Origin: Salarchaeum japonicum
Lineage (GTDB): Archaea; Halobacteriota; Halobacteria; Halobacteriales; Halobacteriaceae
DNA length: 64,000 bases
Assembly: GCF_020614395.1 (NCBI RefSeq)
Contig: NZ_CP085324.1
Coordinates: 1,803,564-1,867,563, forward strand
Direction: 5' to 3'
In this document: positions 50,643-59,408 of the stretch, one piece after another
Layout: each line of letters begins with the position of its first letter
Numbering within the stretch: position 1 is the first letter of the stretch
Notes under the pieces: model-generated
Database searches by the model: none
Told to the model about the DNA's origin: nothing
Seen by the model: the letters and a program-made list of their open reading frames with translations, nothing else
Translations under genes and position numbers: made by a program

Positions 50643-51287
50643 ATGGAGTCGCTCGAAGCCGAACTCGACCGCGCCCGCGACCTCGACGAGTCCGCGCTGG
50701 CGGACGCCATCGAGACCATCGGCTTCGAGTGCACCAGGTGCGGAGCGTGCTGTAAATCCGAGTCCGAGGAGCCGCACACGGCGACGGTGTTCCCGGACGA
50801 GGTGCGCGACCTCACGGACGAGACGGGCGGCGAGTGGCGGGACGTGGCGCGCCCGATGCCGTACGGACTGGACGAGAACGGCGAGGGCGAGACGTTCGAG
50901 TGGGCGCTCCAGACCGACGCGTGCGGGGACTGCGCGTTCTACACCGAGGAGGACGGCCAGGGGGCGTGTACGGTGCACGACGACCGACCGCTCATCTGCG
51001 AGACGTACCCGTTCAGCGTCGCGCTCGGCGGGACGAGCCAGCCGATGGGGGAGGCCGTGGACGAGTCCGGGATGGTGCGCGCCCACGAGTGCGAGGGGCT
51101 CGGGCGCGACATCAGCCGCGAGGACGCCGAAGCGCTGGCGGGCGCGCTGAAGGAGCGCGCGGTGCGCGAACTGGAGGAAGCCATCGGCGTTCGGGAGACC
51201 TACGAACCCGCGCGGCCCGACGCGGGCGCGGTCGTTCACGATTCCGAGGGCGCGAAACGCCCCGACGGAACGCCCTACGAGGGGTAG
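50643..51287 (+). CDS. YkgJ-family cysteine-cluster protein
   Basis: This 214-residue protein has the Cys pattern of the UPF0153/YkgJ family. It has CTRCGACC near 31-38, ACGDCAFY, ACTVHDDRPLICETYPF and a later CEGLG. Eight or more Cys suggest a metal centre (Zn or Fe-S). The biochemical role of the family is not established. It follows the MBL gene by 42 bp. Confidence 0.88.
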   Translation: MESLEAELDRARDLDESALADAIETIGFECTRCGACCKSESEEPHTATVFPDEVRDLTDETGGEWRDVARPMPYGLDENGEGETFEWALQTDACGDCAFYTEEDGQGACTVHDDRPLICETYPFSVALGGTSQPMGEAVDESGMVRAHECEGLGRDISREDAEALAGALKERAVRELEEAIGVRETYEPARPDAGAVVHDSEGAKRPDGTPYEG

Positions 51288-51341
51288 CGCCCCCATACTA
51301 CTAAGACCACCCCCTCCCTGCGTTGGGATGAGTGTCTGACT

Positions 51342-51749
51342 ATGGAAATCTCTGAGAAACTGCTGTGTCTGTTCAACGGCGAAGTCACGGTGAAGGACGA
51401 CGAGTACGTCGTCACGGTGCCGAAGAGCGAGGTCGAAGCGGGCTCCATCGACCCCGGCGAGGTGTACCGGGTCGCGCTCATCGCGCGGGACGGCGAGGAG
51501 GAACGCACGGACGACGAGCGCGAACGCCGCGCCGCCGGCGAACCGCAGCCGCCCGTCGAGGAGGGCGAAATCCGGTACGTCGAAGTCGAGGACATCGGCA
51601 AGCAGGGCGACGGCATCGCGCGCGTCGAGCGCGGCTACGTCATCATCGTCCCCGGCGCGGACATCGGGGAGCGCGTGAAGGTCGAAATCACGGAAGTGAA
51701 GTCGAACTTCGCGGTCGGCGAAATCCTCGACGAGGACGTCGCGGAGTAG
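51342..51749 (+). CDS. TRAM-domain protein
   Basis: This 135-residue protein has an N-terminal region MEISEKLLCLFNGEVTVKDD of unknown fold and a C-terminal TRAM domain (about 75-130). The TRAM part shows YVEVEDIGKQGDGIARVERG, VIIVPGADIGERVKVEI and VKSNFAVGEIL. TRAM is an RNA-binding beta barrel. Small archaeal TRAM proteins can act as RNA chaperones in a cold-shock-like role; this is family knowledge, not shown here. Confidence 0.9.
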   Translation: MEISEKLLCLFNGEVTVKDDEYVVTVPKSEVEAGSIDPGEVYRVALIARDGEEERTDDERERRAAGEPQPPVEEGEIRYVEVEDIGKQGDGIARVERGYVIIVPGADIGERVKVEITEVKSNFAVGEILDEDVAE

Positions 51750-53417
51750 CTATATCGAGAGGAACCGGGAGAGGTCGACGTCGGCCTCCGGGAGCGTGTC
51801 GTGGGGGCGGGAGACGACGATGTCGCCCGCGGTGCCGCTCCCGATGCCGGGAATCGCGGTGAGTTCGTCCATCGACGCGGCGTTCACGTCGAGCGGGTAG
51901 GGAACGCCCGTGACGGAGCGGTAGCCGTGGTCGGTGATGACCACGTCGGTCGTCCGGCCGAGTTCGCGCTCGCCGGGGACGGCGACGAGGAGGCTGTACG
52001 TGCCGAGCGACCGCCCGAACGTCTTCCCGTCCTGATGGTACTCGAAGTGCACGTCCTCCAGCACCGCGCCCGGCGGGACGACGCGTTCGAGCATCGGCTG
52101 GTCGATCTCCTCGCGCACCTCCTGTTTGTACTTCTTGAATCGCTTCTTGTTGGCGTGCGCCACGTCCGCGCCGGTCTCGTCCATTTCGGTGCCCTCGAAC
52201 GCCATCACCTGGCGGATGTTGATGCGGCGGAGCATCAGGCCCTCGTCGTACACGTCGTGGAGGAACTGCTTGTTGTGCTCGTAGGTCTCGGGGCGTTCGC
52301 CCGTGAGGCCGTGCAGGAGGTTGATGCCGGGCAGGAGTTTCGGGAGGCGGGGCGCGTCGTCGTCGCGGTCGGGTCGCCAGCCGCCGGCCTCGTTCACGAC
52401 GCGCACCGCTTCGAGGCACTCGTCGGCGGTGACGAGGAGGTTGTTCTGCTCCTGCACGACGGGGTCGGCGGACTCCAGGCCGAACGCGGCCGTGTCCCCT
52501 GGCGTGTTGTGTTCCGCGATGACCTCGATTGCCTCCCGGGATTTCTCGGGGTAGTCCGTGATGGTCACGGGGTTCATGTTGTCGAGGTGGAGCGTGCGGA
52601 GGTCGGGCGCGACCTCCCGAATGCCGCCGTAGAGGTCGCGTAATGCGTCCGGGTTCGGGGCTTCGCCGTCCCCGCCGAACGCGAGGATGTCGGCCTGCCG
52701 GCCGAGCCGGAAGTCCCGCACGCCCGCGTCGGAGAGCGCGTCCACCTCCTCGACGACGGAGCGCGCCGACCGGAACGAGGGGTCGCCGTACATCGGTTCC
52801 GTGCAAAAGGAACACCGGTACGCACACCCCCGGCTGGTCTCCATCTCCGCGATGAGGTAGTCGGGATAGTTCGGGTGCTGTTCGACCACGAACGCCCCGG
52901 CTTCGGCCCACCGGTCGATTTCCTCGTTGTCCCGATACCGGTTGTTGAAGCCCTCCAGGCCGCTCTCCACGAGGTCGTGCGCGGCCGCCTCGATGTCCGC
53001 CATCGCGAGGAAGTCGAAGTCGAGGTCTTTGCGCTCCATCTCCGACGCGCCGGCGTTCTCCTCGCCGACGCCGAACCGGATGGGGCCGCCCATCAGGCTG
53101 GTGCCGTCCGCCGTCCACGCCAGCTCGCGAACCTCGTCGGGTTCGGCGGGCGTCCCGCCGACGTAGCTCCCGGGGACGGTCATTCCGCCGATGTAGATGA
53201 GGAGATCCGCGCGTTCCACGTCGAGCCAGCGCGAGCGCTCCTCGCGCAACGCGTCGATGGTGTAGTAGGTGACGTTCTCCTCGGGGACGCCCGCGTCCAC
53301 GAGCGCGCCCGCCGTGTATCGCGGGTACGTCGAGATGTAGGGGGGGACGCCGAAGTGCGCGGGCTCGTCGACGTAGCCGTCCACGAGCACGACGTCGAGG
53401 TCTCCGGCAGCAGTCAT
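51750..53417 (-). CDS. Radical SAM protein with C-terminal helix-hairpin-helix
   Basis: The protein has 555 residues. The N-terminal about 180 residues resemble a B12-binding-like Rossmann domain (DLDVVLVDGYVDEPAHFG, DLLIYIGGMTVPGSYVG). The [4Fe-4S] SAM motif is C198-X3-C202-X2-C205 in SRGCAYRCSFCTEP. The barrel follows, with LPGINLLHGLTGE and RRINIRQVMAFEGTEM. The C-terminus has a helix-hairpin-helix (NAASMDELTAIPGIGSGTAG), suggesting nucleic-acid contact. The family is conserved in haloarchaea and may modify RNA or DNA; the substrate is unknown. It abuts the TRAM gene end to end. Confidence 0.9.
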   Translation of the reverse strand: MTAAGDLDVVLVDGYVDEPAHFGVPPYISTYPRYTAGALVDAGVPEENVTYYTIDALREERSRWLDVERADLLIYIGGMTVPGSYVGGTPAEPDEVRELAWTADGTSLMGGPIRFGVGEENAGASEMERKDLDFDFLAMADIEAAAHDLVESGLEGFNNRYRDNEEIDRWAEAGAFVVEQHPNYPDYLIAEMETSRGCAYRCSFCTEPMYGDPSFRSARSVVEEVDALSDAGVRDFRLGRQADILAFGGDGEAPNPDALRDLYGGIREVAPDLRTLHLDNMNPVTITDYPEKSREAIEVIAEHNTPGDTAAFGLESADPVVQEQNNLLVTADECLEAVRVVNEAGGWRPDRDDDAPRLPKLLPGINLLHGLTGERPETYEHNKQFLHDVYDEGLMLRRINIRQVMAFEGTEMDETGADVAHANKKRFKKYKQEVREEIDQPMLERVVPPGAVLEDVHFEYHQDGKTFGRSLGTYSLLVAVPGERELGRTTDVVITDHGYRSVTGVPYPLDVNAASMDELTAIPGIGSGTAGDIVVSRPHDTLPEADVDLSRFLSI

Positions 53418-53511
53418 AGCGGAGAGAAGAGCGCGAGCGAATAAAGGCTACACGAAGATGTGGCCCGCGAATCGGGGTTCACCGGAGTCCCGGGATGCGC
53501 GTGCAGGCCGC

Positions 53512-53538
53512 CCACGGGACTTATGCCGCCGCCCGTGG
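53512..53538 (+). promoter_or_regulatory. 7-bp inverted repeat flanking the TATA of the zinc-ribbon/Hsp20 pair
   Basis: CCACGGG (53512-53518) and CCCGTGG (53532-53538) enclose a TATA-like ACTTATGC, which lies about 27 nt upstream of the ATG at 53550. Binding of a dimer to the arms would block the TATA. The rest of the 132-bp gap 53418-53549 shows no gene. Confidence 0.4.
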
Positions 53539-53549
53539 TAGGTTCGTGT

Positions 53550-53708
53550 ATGCCTGCGACGCTCGAAGTGAAGTGTACGAGCGACGACTGCGAGATGGAC
53601 ATGTTCGAGATGCACTACACGTACGACATGCCGGACGGCGTCGGCGTCGCCGAGTTCCAGTGTCCGTACTGCGGCGGGACGGAGTGCCTGGAGGAGTTGT
53701 CGCCGTGA
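53550..53708 (+). CDS. 52-residue zinc-ribbon micro-protein
   Basis: The protein starts MPATLEVKCTSDDCEMDMFE and contains CTSDDC and CPYCGGTEC, a four- or five-Cys zinc-binding pattern. It resembles a haloarchaeal family I recall as DUF7559. The stop overlaps the GTG of the Hsp20-like gene, so the two are coupled. Confidence 0.82.
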   Translation: MPATLEVKCTSDDCEMDMFEMHYTYDMPDGVGVAEFQCPYCGGTECLEELSP

Positions 53709-54076
53709 GGTTCGAGTCGGTGGGGCGGTCGGTCGGGAACGCCGTGCTCTCCCGGCTCGGACGCGCGGCGAGCAGGGTGAGCGAGGAGACGCCGCTCCCG
53801 GCGGACGTGCTGGAGGACGAGGACGAGTACCTCGTCGTGTTCGACGCGCCGGGCGCGGAACCCGGTGACGTTCAGGTCGGGTACACCGACGGCGCGGTCG
53901 AGGTCAGGGTCGAGCGCTTTCGCGACCCCCAGGCGGGGTTCGAGATGCGGTATCCGGGGCGCGCGCTCTCGCTCGACGGCCGCGTCGAACTGCCGGCGGG
54001 CGCGAGCGTGGACGCGGACGCGGCGCGCGCCGAACTCGTCGACGGGACGCTCCGCGTCTTCCTCCCGAAGAACTAG
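53705..54076 (+). CDS. Hsp20/alpha-crystallin-like protein
   Basis: The protein has 123 residues and a GTG start overlapping the preceding stop by 3 nt. The alpha-crystallin domain covers about 30-118, with DEDEYLVVFDAPGAEPGDVQ, VEVRVERFRD and the late LSLDGRVELPAGASVDADAA and LVDGTLRVFLPK strands. The IxI-type C-terminal motif is missing and the chain ends at LPKN. Oligomerisation may therefore differ from typical small heat-shock proteins. Holdase activity is inferred. Confidence 0.82.
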   Translation: MRFESVGRSVGNAVLSRLGRAASRVSEETPLPADVLEDEDEYLVVFDAPGAEPGDVQVGYTDGAVEVRVERFRDPQAGFEMRYPGRALSLDGRVELPAGASVDADAARAELVDGTLRVFLPKN

Positions 54077-55170
54077 TCCGGGTCGCTACCCGAGCGCACG
54101 CGAAACTCCTCGTCGCCGGTGAACCGCGTCGGGTCGAAGGGCGCGATGGCGTCTCGGTCTCCGAGTATCTGTTCCGCGATGGCTTCGCCGGTGGCGGGTG
54201 CGCGCATGAAGCCGTGGCCCTGCCAGCCGGCGGCGACGAACACGTCCTCGCGGAGTTCGCCGAGCAGGGGGTTCTTGTCGGGGGTGGCGACGCAGAGACC
54301 GGCCCACGCGCGCTCCACGGACACGTCGGCGTCGGGGAGGCGATACTGGAGGTTCTCGCGCGCGTCGCGGACGAAGTCGTCGTCGGCCGTCCGGTCGTAG
54401 GTATCGGGGTCGAACTCGCGGCGCTGGGTGCCGTCCCCGGCGAGCACGCCGCGGGCGTGGGGGCGGGCGTAGTAGTCCCGGGTCGCGTCCCAGAACAGCG
54501 GCACGTCGGGGCCGGACGCGACGAGCGCCTGCACCCGATAAGGCTTCAGCGGCACGCGAACCCCCGCATCCGCGAGCACCTGTTTCGTGTGCGCGCCCGC
54601 CGCGACGAGCACCGAATCGTAGGGGGTTCCGTTCACGCGCGTCGGGTCGAGCGACACCGCGGCGGGCGTCTCCTCCCGAATCTCCGCGCCCGCCTCGCGG
54701 GCCTTCGCGGCGAGCAGGTCGGCGTACGTTCGGGGCGTGGTGTAGCCCGCGTTCCGCGCGACGGCCGCGGCCGCCACGTCGTCGGTGCGGAGCGCGGGGT
54801 ACTCGCGGGCGAGTTCGGCGGGCGTCAGGCGTTCTACGTCGAGGCCCTGCGCGCGCATCTCGTCCGCGTCCCGCGCGATAGCGTCCGCCGCCGCGCCGGG
54901 TTCCGTGGCGAACCAGACGTAGGGCGCGCGCTCGAAGACGAAGTCGCCCTCGCCCGAGAACGCCGCGAAGCGCTCGATTGCGCGCTCCGCGATGCGGGCG
55001 TCCACGTCCTCCGCGTACGCGTCGTACAGCAGGCCGGCGGCGCGGCCCGTGCTCTCCGCCGCCACCTCGTCGCGCTCGTACAGCGTCACGTCCGCGCCGC
55101 GTCGCGCGAGGTCGTACGCGGCGGTGACGCCGACCGCACCGCCACCGACGACAGCGACCGACTCAGTCAT
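54073..55170 (-). CDS. FAD-dependent oxidoreductase (DAO/sarcosine-oxidase-like)
   Basis: The protein has 365 residues. The dinucleotide-binding start is SVAVVGGGAVGVTAAYDLA. An AESTGRAAGLLYDAYA segment follows where FAD is attached or bound, then VAAGAHTKQVLADAG and VERAWAGLCVATPDKNPLLG, with the closing WQGHGFMRAPATGEAIA. It belongs to the DAO superfamily of amine or amino-acid oxidases. The substrate is not known. It overlaps the Hsp20-like gene by 4 nt at the 3' end. Confidence 0.9.
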   Translation of the reverse strand: MTESVAVVGGGAVGVTAAYDLARRGADVTLYERDEVAAESTGRAAGLLYDAYAEDVDARIAERAIERFAAFSGEGDFVFERAPYVWFATEPGAAADAIARDADEMRAQGLDVERLTPAELAREYPALRTDDVAAAAVARNAGYTTPRTYADLLAAKAREAGAEIREETPAAVSLDPTRVNGTPYDSVLVAAGAHTKQVLADAGVRVPLKPYRVQALVASGPDVPLFWDATRDYYARPHARGVLAGDGTQRREFDPDTYDRTADDDFVRDARENLQYRLPDADVSVERAWAGLCVATPDKNPLLGELREDVFVAAGWQGHGFMRAPATGEAIAEQILGDRDAIAPFDPTRFTGDEEFRVRSGSDPD

Positions 55171-55281
55171 ATCCGAGAGAGCGCGTTCGGGATACTTAGC
55201 GTCCGTGCCTTCCGCCCTCAGTTACTTTCACTTTCACCGCGCACGGGTCGACTTGATAACCGAACGCGAGAACAGACGTGT

Positions 55282-55413
55282 ATGGCCGCGAAGCAATCCG
55301 AACGAGTCGACGTGTCTGACCTCCCCCTGAACCAGATGGAAGCGTTCGTCGCCGGCGCAGAGGACGTGTACGTCGAGCGCACACCAGCGAAAACCTACGT
55401 CGTCACCGAGTAG
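55282..55413 (+). CDS. 43-residue haloarchaeal micro-protein
   Basis: The protein starts MAAKQSERVDVSDLPLNQME and ends VERTPAKTYVVTE. It is soluble, has no Cys and no membrane helix. I recognise it only as a short conserved-looking haloarchaeal protein. A TTGATAAC element lies about 30 nt upstream. The end overlaps the convergent lipoprotein gene by 11 nt. Confidence 0.65.
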   Translation: MAAKQSERVDVSDLPLNQMEAFVAGAEDVYVERTPAKTYVVTE

Positions 55414-55861
55414 TCTCTGCGGTCGTCCCCCGGTCGCACGGGAGCGCGAACACCCCGCTGAAGGTTCCCGTCGGCCGGACGTACCACCGGAGGTCGACGC
55501 ACGCGGCGCGTTCGCGAACCTCGCGGGGTTCGAGGGTGAGCCACTCCCCGTCGTCGAGGCGCGAGCGCACCGTGTACGCGGCGGGGTCGTCCGACCAGCC
55601 GTCTGTCCAGATGCGCCCGCCCGGCGTTTCCGCTCCCGCGCCCGTCGCCGGTTCCATCCGCTGTGTTCTGTCGAAAACCGTGTCACCGTCGCGTTCGAGT
55701 CGAACCTGAAGCGTGTGAGGTTCAGCGTCTCGGTTCCACCCGCCGACCGATTCGACGCGGTACGTCGTCTGCTCGGGGGTATCGAGTCCGGCGCAGCCGG
55801 CGGTGAGGGTCGCGGCACCGAGCGCGAGGAAACCGCGACGAGACGAGCGGGAGTCGGCCAT
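55403..55861 (-). CDS. Tat lipoprotein of unknown function
   Basis: The protein has 152 residues. The twin-arginine signal SRSSRRGFLALGAATLTAGC has a lipobox TAGC near residue 23, so it is exported and lipid-anchored. The mature part (QTTYRVESVGGWNRDAEPHT, TLQVRLERDGDTVFDRTQRM) is a beta-sandwich-like domain of haloarchaeal surface proteins. Two Cys later (ACVDLRW, ALPCDRG) may form a disulfide. The ATG at 55861 is used because it places the Tat motif near the start. Confidence 0.8.
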   Translation of the reverse strand: MADSRSSRRGFLALGAATLTAGCAGLDTPEQTTYRVESVGGWNRDAEPHTLQVRLERDGDTVFDRTQRMEPATGAGAETPGGRIWTDGWSDDPAAYTVRSRLDDGEWLTLEPREVRERAACVDLRWYVRPTGTFSGVFALPCDRGTTAETTR

Positions 55862-55903
55862 CAATACCTGATACACCCAACCATTTCAAAATCTGGGGTT
55901 TAG

Positions 55904-56524
55904 TTAGGGGTCGTTCTCCGCATCGACCACGCGTTCCGGTTCCCGGGGTGGCTCCCAGTCGAGCGCGAGTTCGAGGAACTGCACGAGGATGCGGCCGGTC
56001 GCGCCCCAGACGGTGTAGCCGTCGACGTGGAAGAAGTGAACGACGGCTTCGCCGTACCGGGGGTGGGTGCGGTGTTCGACCTCGTAGTTCTCGGGGTCGG
56101 TGAGTCCCGAGAGCGGGAGGAAGACGACTTCCGCGACCTCGCGCTCGTCCGGTGTGTACTCGCGGTCGGGGACGCGCGCGACGAACGGCGTCACCGCGTA
56201 CGAGGACGTGGTGCGGATGTCGTCCAGTTGCCCGACGAACTCGACTTCCTCCGAGCGCAGGCCGATTTCCTCGTTCGACTCGCGGAGCGCGGTCGCGCGG
56301 AGGTCGCGGTCGCTCGGTTCGCGGCCGCCGCCGGGAAAGCTCATCTGGCCGGGGTGTTCGCCGAGGTGGTCGGCGCGCTTCGTGAACACGAGCGCGGGGC
56401 CGTCGGGGCGTTCGACGACGGGCGCGAGCACCGCGGCGTCCCGGTCTTCGTCCTCGATGGTGACCGGCTCGTGCGCGGCGACCCGACCCAAGTCCATGGA
56501 GGAGGGTACTTCCTCGTCCGCCAT
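55904..56524 (-). CDS. Nudix hydrolase, CoA-pyrophosphatase-like
   Basis: The protein has 206 residues. The Nudix helix is ALRESNEEIGLRSEEVEF, preceded by GQMSFPGGGREPSDRDLRAT, the UPF0035/NUDT7-type CoA motif. Position 6 of the box is Arg where many Nudix enzymes have Glu. It probably hydrolyses CoA derivatives or other nucleotide diphosphates. Its ATG overlaps the stop of the upstream gene by 1 nt (TAATG), so it is the third gene of a coupled set with 56524-57009 and 57006-58100. Confidence 0.88.
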   Translation of the reverse strand: MADEEVPSSMDLGRVAAHEPVTIEDEDRDAAVLAPVVERPDGPALVFTKRADHLGEHPGQMSFPGGGREPSDRDLRATALRESNEEIGLRSEEVEFVGQLDDIRTTSSYAVTPFVARVPDREYTPDEREVAEVVFLPLSGLTDPENYEVEHRTHPRYGEAVVHFFHVDGYTVWGATGRILVQFLELALDWEPPREPERVVDAENDP

Positions 56525-57009
56525 TAACCCTCCCGTCGGTCGGCCAGTCGCTCCCGGAGGCCCGCCGCGTCGATGTCCGCCCACGTCTCCGCGTCGTACG
56601 TCACGTCGAGCAGGAAGTCCCGGCGCTCGTCGCCGGGGTCGTCGGCGAGTTCGGCGGCGAACCGGGCGCGGAGGGCGTCCGCGAGTTCGTCCCGGGGCAC
56701 GTCCCGGCGCTCCACGTCGAGGATGTGTGGGAGGTCGGGGCCGCCGTCTGGGACGGTGGGGAAGGCGGCGGGCCCGGGGACGATGAGGTCGGCGTCCTCG
56801 CGGGAGACGGCGACGAGCGCGTACTGGTCGATTGCGCGCTCGATGGCGGCGTCCACGGCGTCCGCGTCCACGTCCTCGCCGCGCTTGAACGCGAGTTCGT
56901 GGAGGGCGTCCGCGAGTTCGTCGCGGGTGAGCGCGCCGAACAGGTCGACGACGCCCGCGAGTTCGTCGAGCGTGCGGTTCATACCCGTGACACCAGCCTC
57001 CTCGGTCAT
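56524..57009 (-). CDS. DUF7109-like haloarchaeal protein
   Basis: The protein has 161 residues, mostly helical and acidic. LTRDELADALHELAFKRGED and AIERAIDQYALVAVSREDA suggest helical repeats or an HTH-like fold. I recall this family as DUF7109. It has no transmembrane helix. The start overlaps the stop of the glycosyltransferase (ATGA) and its own stop overlaps the Nudix start, so expression of the three is linked. The function is unknown. Confidence 0.75.
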   Translation of the reverse strand: MTEEAGVTGMNRTLDELAGVVDLFGALTRDELADALHELAFKRGEDVDADAVDAAIERAIDQYALVAVSREDADLIVPGPAAFPTVPDGGPDLPHILDVERRDVPRDELADALRARFAAELADDPGDERRDFLLDVTYDAETWADIDAAGLRERLADRREG

Positions 57010-58100
57010 GAGTCTACCGCGTCCAGGTCGGCGGCCGCGGCCTCGCGCACCGCGTCCGGGGAGAGCGCGGTGTCCGCCCAGGCGGGCAGGCGGTCGTCGC
57101 CATCGGGCGGGCGGACGGCGTCCGCGTACGTCTCGACTTGCGCGCGCTCGTCGGCGGCGTCGTAGTCGAGGCCGTTGAACGCGGCGTCCGCGGCGTACCC
57201 GCGGACGTACCGGCGCGCGGTCTCCCGGTAGCGCTCGGGGAGCGTGTCGTAGTCCACGTCCACGCCGTGTTCCTCGCAGGCGCGGAGGAGCGCGGCGACG
57301 ACGCCCGCGCTCATGTCGGAGAGGCCGGACGGCCCGGAGACGGCGCGGTGGTCGTGCTCGTACCGCCCCAAATCGGCCTGGGCGGTGCCGTCGAACCCGG
57401 CGGCGTCGTACGCCTCGCCGAGCGTCCCGACCTCCAGCCCCCACGTTCGGGGGACGCGGATGGAGCGCGCGACTTCGCCGGTCATCGCGCACTCGCCGGC
57501 GAGCGCGTACCGGAACGCGCCGAGGTAGTCGAGAATCGGTTCGTCGTTGCGCGCGTCGAGCGCGTCCACGAGCGGTTCGTAGCAGAGGCGAAACAGCCGG
57601 CCGTAGAGCCGCTGGTTCTCGACGCGGGCGTAGTAGCCCTTCACGAAGTCGAAGCCCGAATTGAGGGGGTGGAGGAGTTTCGGCACGTCCCGCGGCGAGT
57701 ACGTCTTCGTGTCGGCGTCGTGGACGGCGAGGAAGTCGGCGTCCGCCGCGACGCCGAGCGCCAGCCAGATGTCGCGGCCCTTCCCGGCGTCGCCGTTCAG
57801 GTCGTGTTCGTCGAGCAGGTCTGCGACCCGGGGGCCGTTACACCAGAGCACGTCCAGCGGGAGGTCGAAGGAGGCCAGCCACTCCGCGAACGCGCCCGCC
57901 TTCTCCGCCGAGGCGCGGAGCGGGACGACGACGCGGCCCACGTCGAGGGTTTCGAGCGTCGAAAGCACGCTCTCCGGCGCGAGGCCGCCGTACTCGCGTT
58001 CCGTCATCGGGACGACGACGGTCGCGCGCTCCGTCGGCGCGTCGGGGTGGGCGTCCCCGTAGTCGTGGAGCGTCGCCACGCGCTCCTGCGTGTAGTCCAT
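57006..58100 (-). CDS. Glucosyl/mannosyl-3-phosphoglycerate synthase-like glycosyltransferase
   Basis: This 364-residue soluble protein is related to the GT81 glucosyl-3-phosphoglycerate synthase group. It has the metal site FLAVHDADTKTYSPRDVPK, the donor strand RATVVVPMTEREYGGL, and SGFDFVKGYYARVENQRLYG then LGAFRYALAGECAMTGEVA. Relatives make compatible solutes such as glucosylglycerate. In a salt-in halophile that is unexpected, so a different acceptor is possible. It is the first gene of the coupled triplet. The ATG at 58100 starts MDYTQERVATLHDYG. Confidence 0.82.
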   Translation of the reverse strand: MDYTQERVATLHDYGDAHPDAPTERATVVVPMTEREYGGLAPESVLSTLETLDVGRVVVPLRASAEKAGAFAEWLASFDLPLDVLWCNGPRVADLLDEHDLNGDAGKGRDIWLALGVAADADFLAVHDADTKTYSPRDVPKLLHPLNSGFDFVKGYYARVENQRLYGRLFRLCYEPLVDALDARNDEPILDYLGAFRYALAGECAMTGEVARSIRVPRTWGLEVGTLGEAYDAAGFDGTAQADLGRYEHDHRAVSGPSGLSDMSAGVVAALLRACEEHGVDVDYDTLPERYRETARRYVRGYAADAAFNGLDYDAADERAQVETYADAVRPPDGDDRLPAWADTALSPDAVREAAAADLDAVDS

Positions 58101-58126
58101 ACCCCGATATCTCCCGGGGGCGGCAT

Positions 58127-59326
58127 TTAGGTTGGCGTCTCGGCCGCGCCCTCCGGGAGCAGGTCGGCGCGGTACGCGACGACGAGCGCGACCACGAGCG
58201 CGCCGAGCGCGACCGCGAGCAGGCGGAAGACGAGGTCGTACGGCAGGTCGGTGCTGAGCACGCCGACGACGGTGCCGCCTGCCGCCTGCATCGTCATCAT
58301 GCCCGCGCTGTACGCGGAGTACGCGGAGGAGCGGTCGGCGTCCGGGAGGCTGTCGAGGAGGAAGGTGTCGATGGTGGGGAAGAGGCAGTGGACGACCGCG
58401 CCGGTCGCGAGCGTCGCGACGGTGACGGCGAGGAGACCGGAGGCGTACGTGAGCGCGAACAGGCAGACGACGAACCCGGCGAGCACGGCGAGGAGGAGGG
58501 GGACGTAGGCGACGCGGTCGGCGAGCCGGCCGGCGAACCAGAACGCGGGGACGCCCGCGGCGAACATCCCGGTGAGGAGGAGGTTCGCGGTGCCAGAGGT
58601 GAGGCCCTTTGCTTCGACGGCGTAGAGCGTGTAGAAGTTCCAGAACCCGTTCCAGACGAGCGTGGTGACGCCGAGGATGGCGATGCCGGCGAACACGAGC
58701 CGCCACTGCCGGCGCACCGCGCGGACGAGGTTGCGGTCTGCCGCGCCCGCCTCGGGGAGGTCGGCGCGCCGCGTCGTGGCGAAGAGGGCGAGCGTGGTGA
58801 CGCCCGCGACGGCGGCGAGCAGCCAGAAGACGGTTCGCCAGTCGGTCACGCCGAGCAGCGCGCCGACGGTGACGGGCGCGCCGACGGCGGCGAGCTGCAT
58901 CGCGGTGCCGTGCACGCCGATGACGCGGCCGACGCGCTCCGGGAACAGTTCGGAGATGAGGGGGTTGGCGGCGATGAAGTACGCGCCGGACGAGATGCCG
59001 ATGAGGAACCCGCCGACGAACACCATCTCGATGGTCGCGGCGAGCGCGGTGAACGCGGACGCGCCGGTGAGGAAGCCGCCGGTCGCGAGGACGACGCGGT
59101 GGCGCGCGACCCGCGTGAGGAGATAGCCGGTCGGGATGCGGGGGAGCGCGCTCCCGAGCCAGACGAGGGAAGCGGTGACGCCGACGGTCGCCCGGTTCAC
59201 GCCGAACTCCGCCATGAACGGCCCGTAGAGCGGCGCGAACGCCACCCGGCCGAAGTTCACGAAGAACACGAGCGCGCACAGCGACCCGAACACGTGGACG
59301 CGGCGCGACCGACTCGACTCTGACAC
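58127..59326 (-). CDS. MFS transporter
   Basis: The protein has 399 residues and twelve predicted membrane helices. The loop 2-3 motif is weak (PTGYLLTRVARHRVVLATGG). The start is GTG at 59326 (codes MSESSRSRRVHVFGSL); a 44-residue upstream extension rich in Arg is rejected. The second half carries WFAGRLADRVAYVPLLLAVL. The substrate is unknown; efflux of a small molecule is typical. It ends 26 bp before the glycosyltransferase start. Confidence 0.9.
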   Translation of the reverse strand: MSESSRSRRVHVFGSLCALVFFVNFGRVAFAPLYGPFMAEFGVNRATVGVTASLVWLGSALPRIPTGYLLTRVARHRVVLATGGFLTGASAFTALAATIEMVFVGGFLIGISSGAYFIAANPLISELFPERVGRVIGVHGTAMQLAAVGAPVTVGALLGVTDWRTVFWLLAAVAGVTTLALFATTRRADLPEAGAADRNLVRAVRRQWRLVFAGIAILGVTTLVWNGFWNFYTLYAVEAKGLTSGTANLLLTGMFAAGVPAFWFAGRLADRVAYVPLLLAVLAGFVVCLFALTYASGLLAVTVATLATGAVVHCLFPTIDTFLLDSLPDADRSSAYSAYSAGMMTMQAAGGTVVGVLSTDLPYDLVFRLLAVALGALVVALVVAYRADLLPEGAAETPT

Positions 59327-59408
59327 ACGTCGGGGGAGGGGCGAGCGCGGTTCAAGGCTTCCGGAGTCCGCGCGTGGGTTTTTACGGCGGGCGCGCGAAG
59401 CCCGGCCC

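Noticed and set aside
53418-53511. tRNA-like GGGGTTCACCGG string upstream of the zinc-ribbon gene
   Set aside because: No acceptor, D or anticodon stems can be drawn around it.
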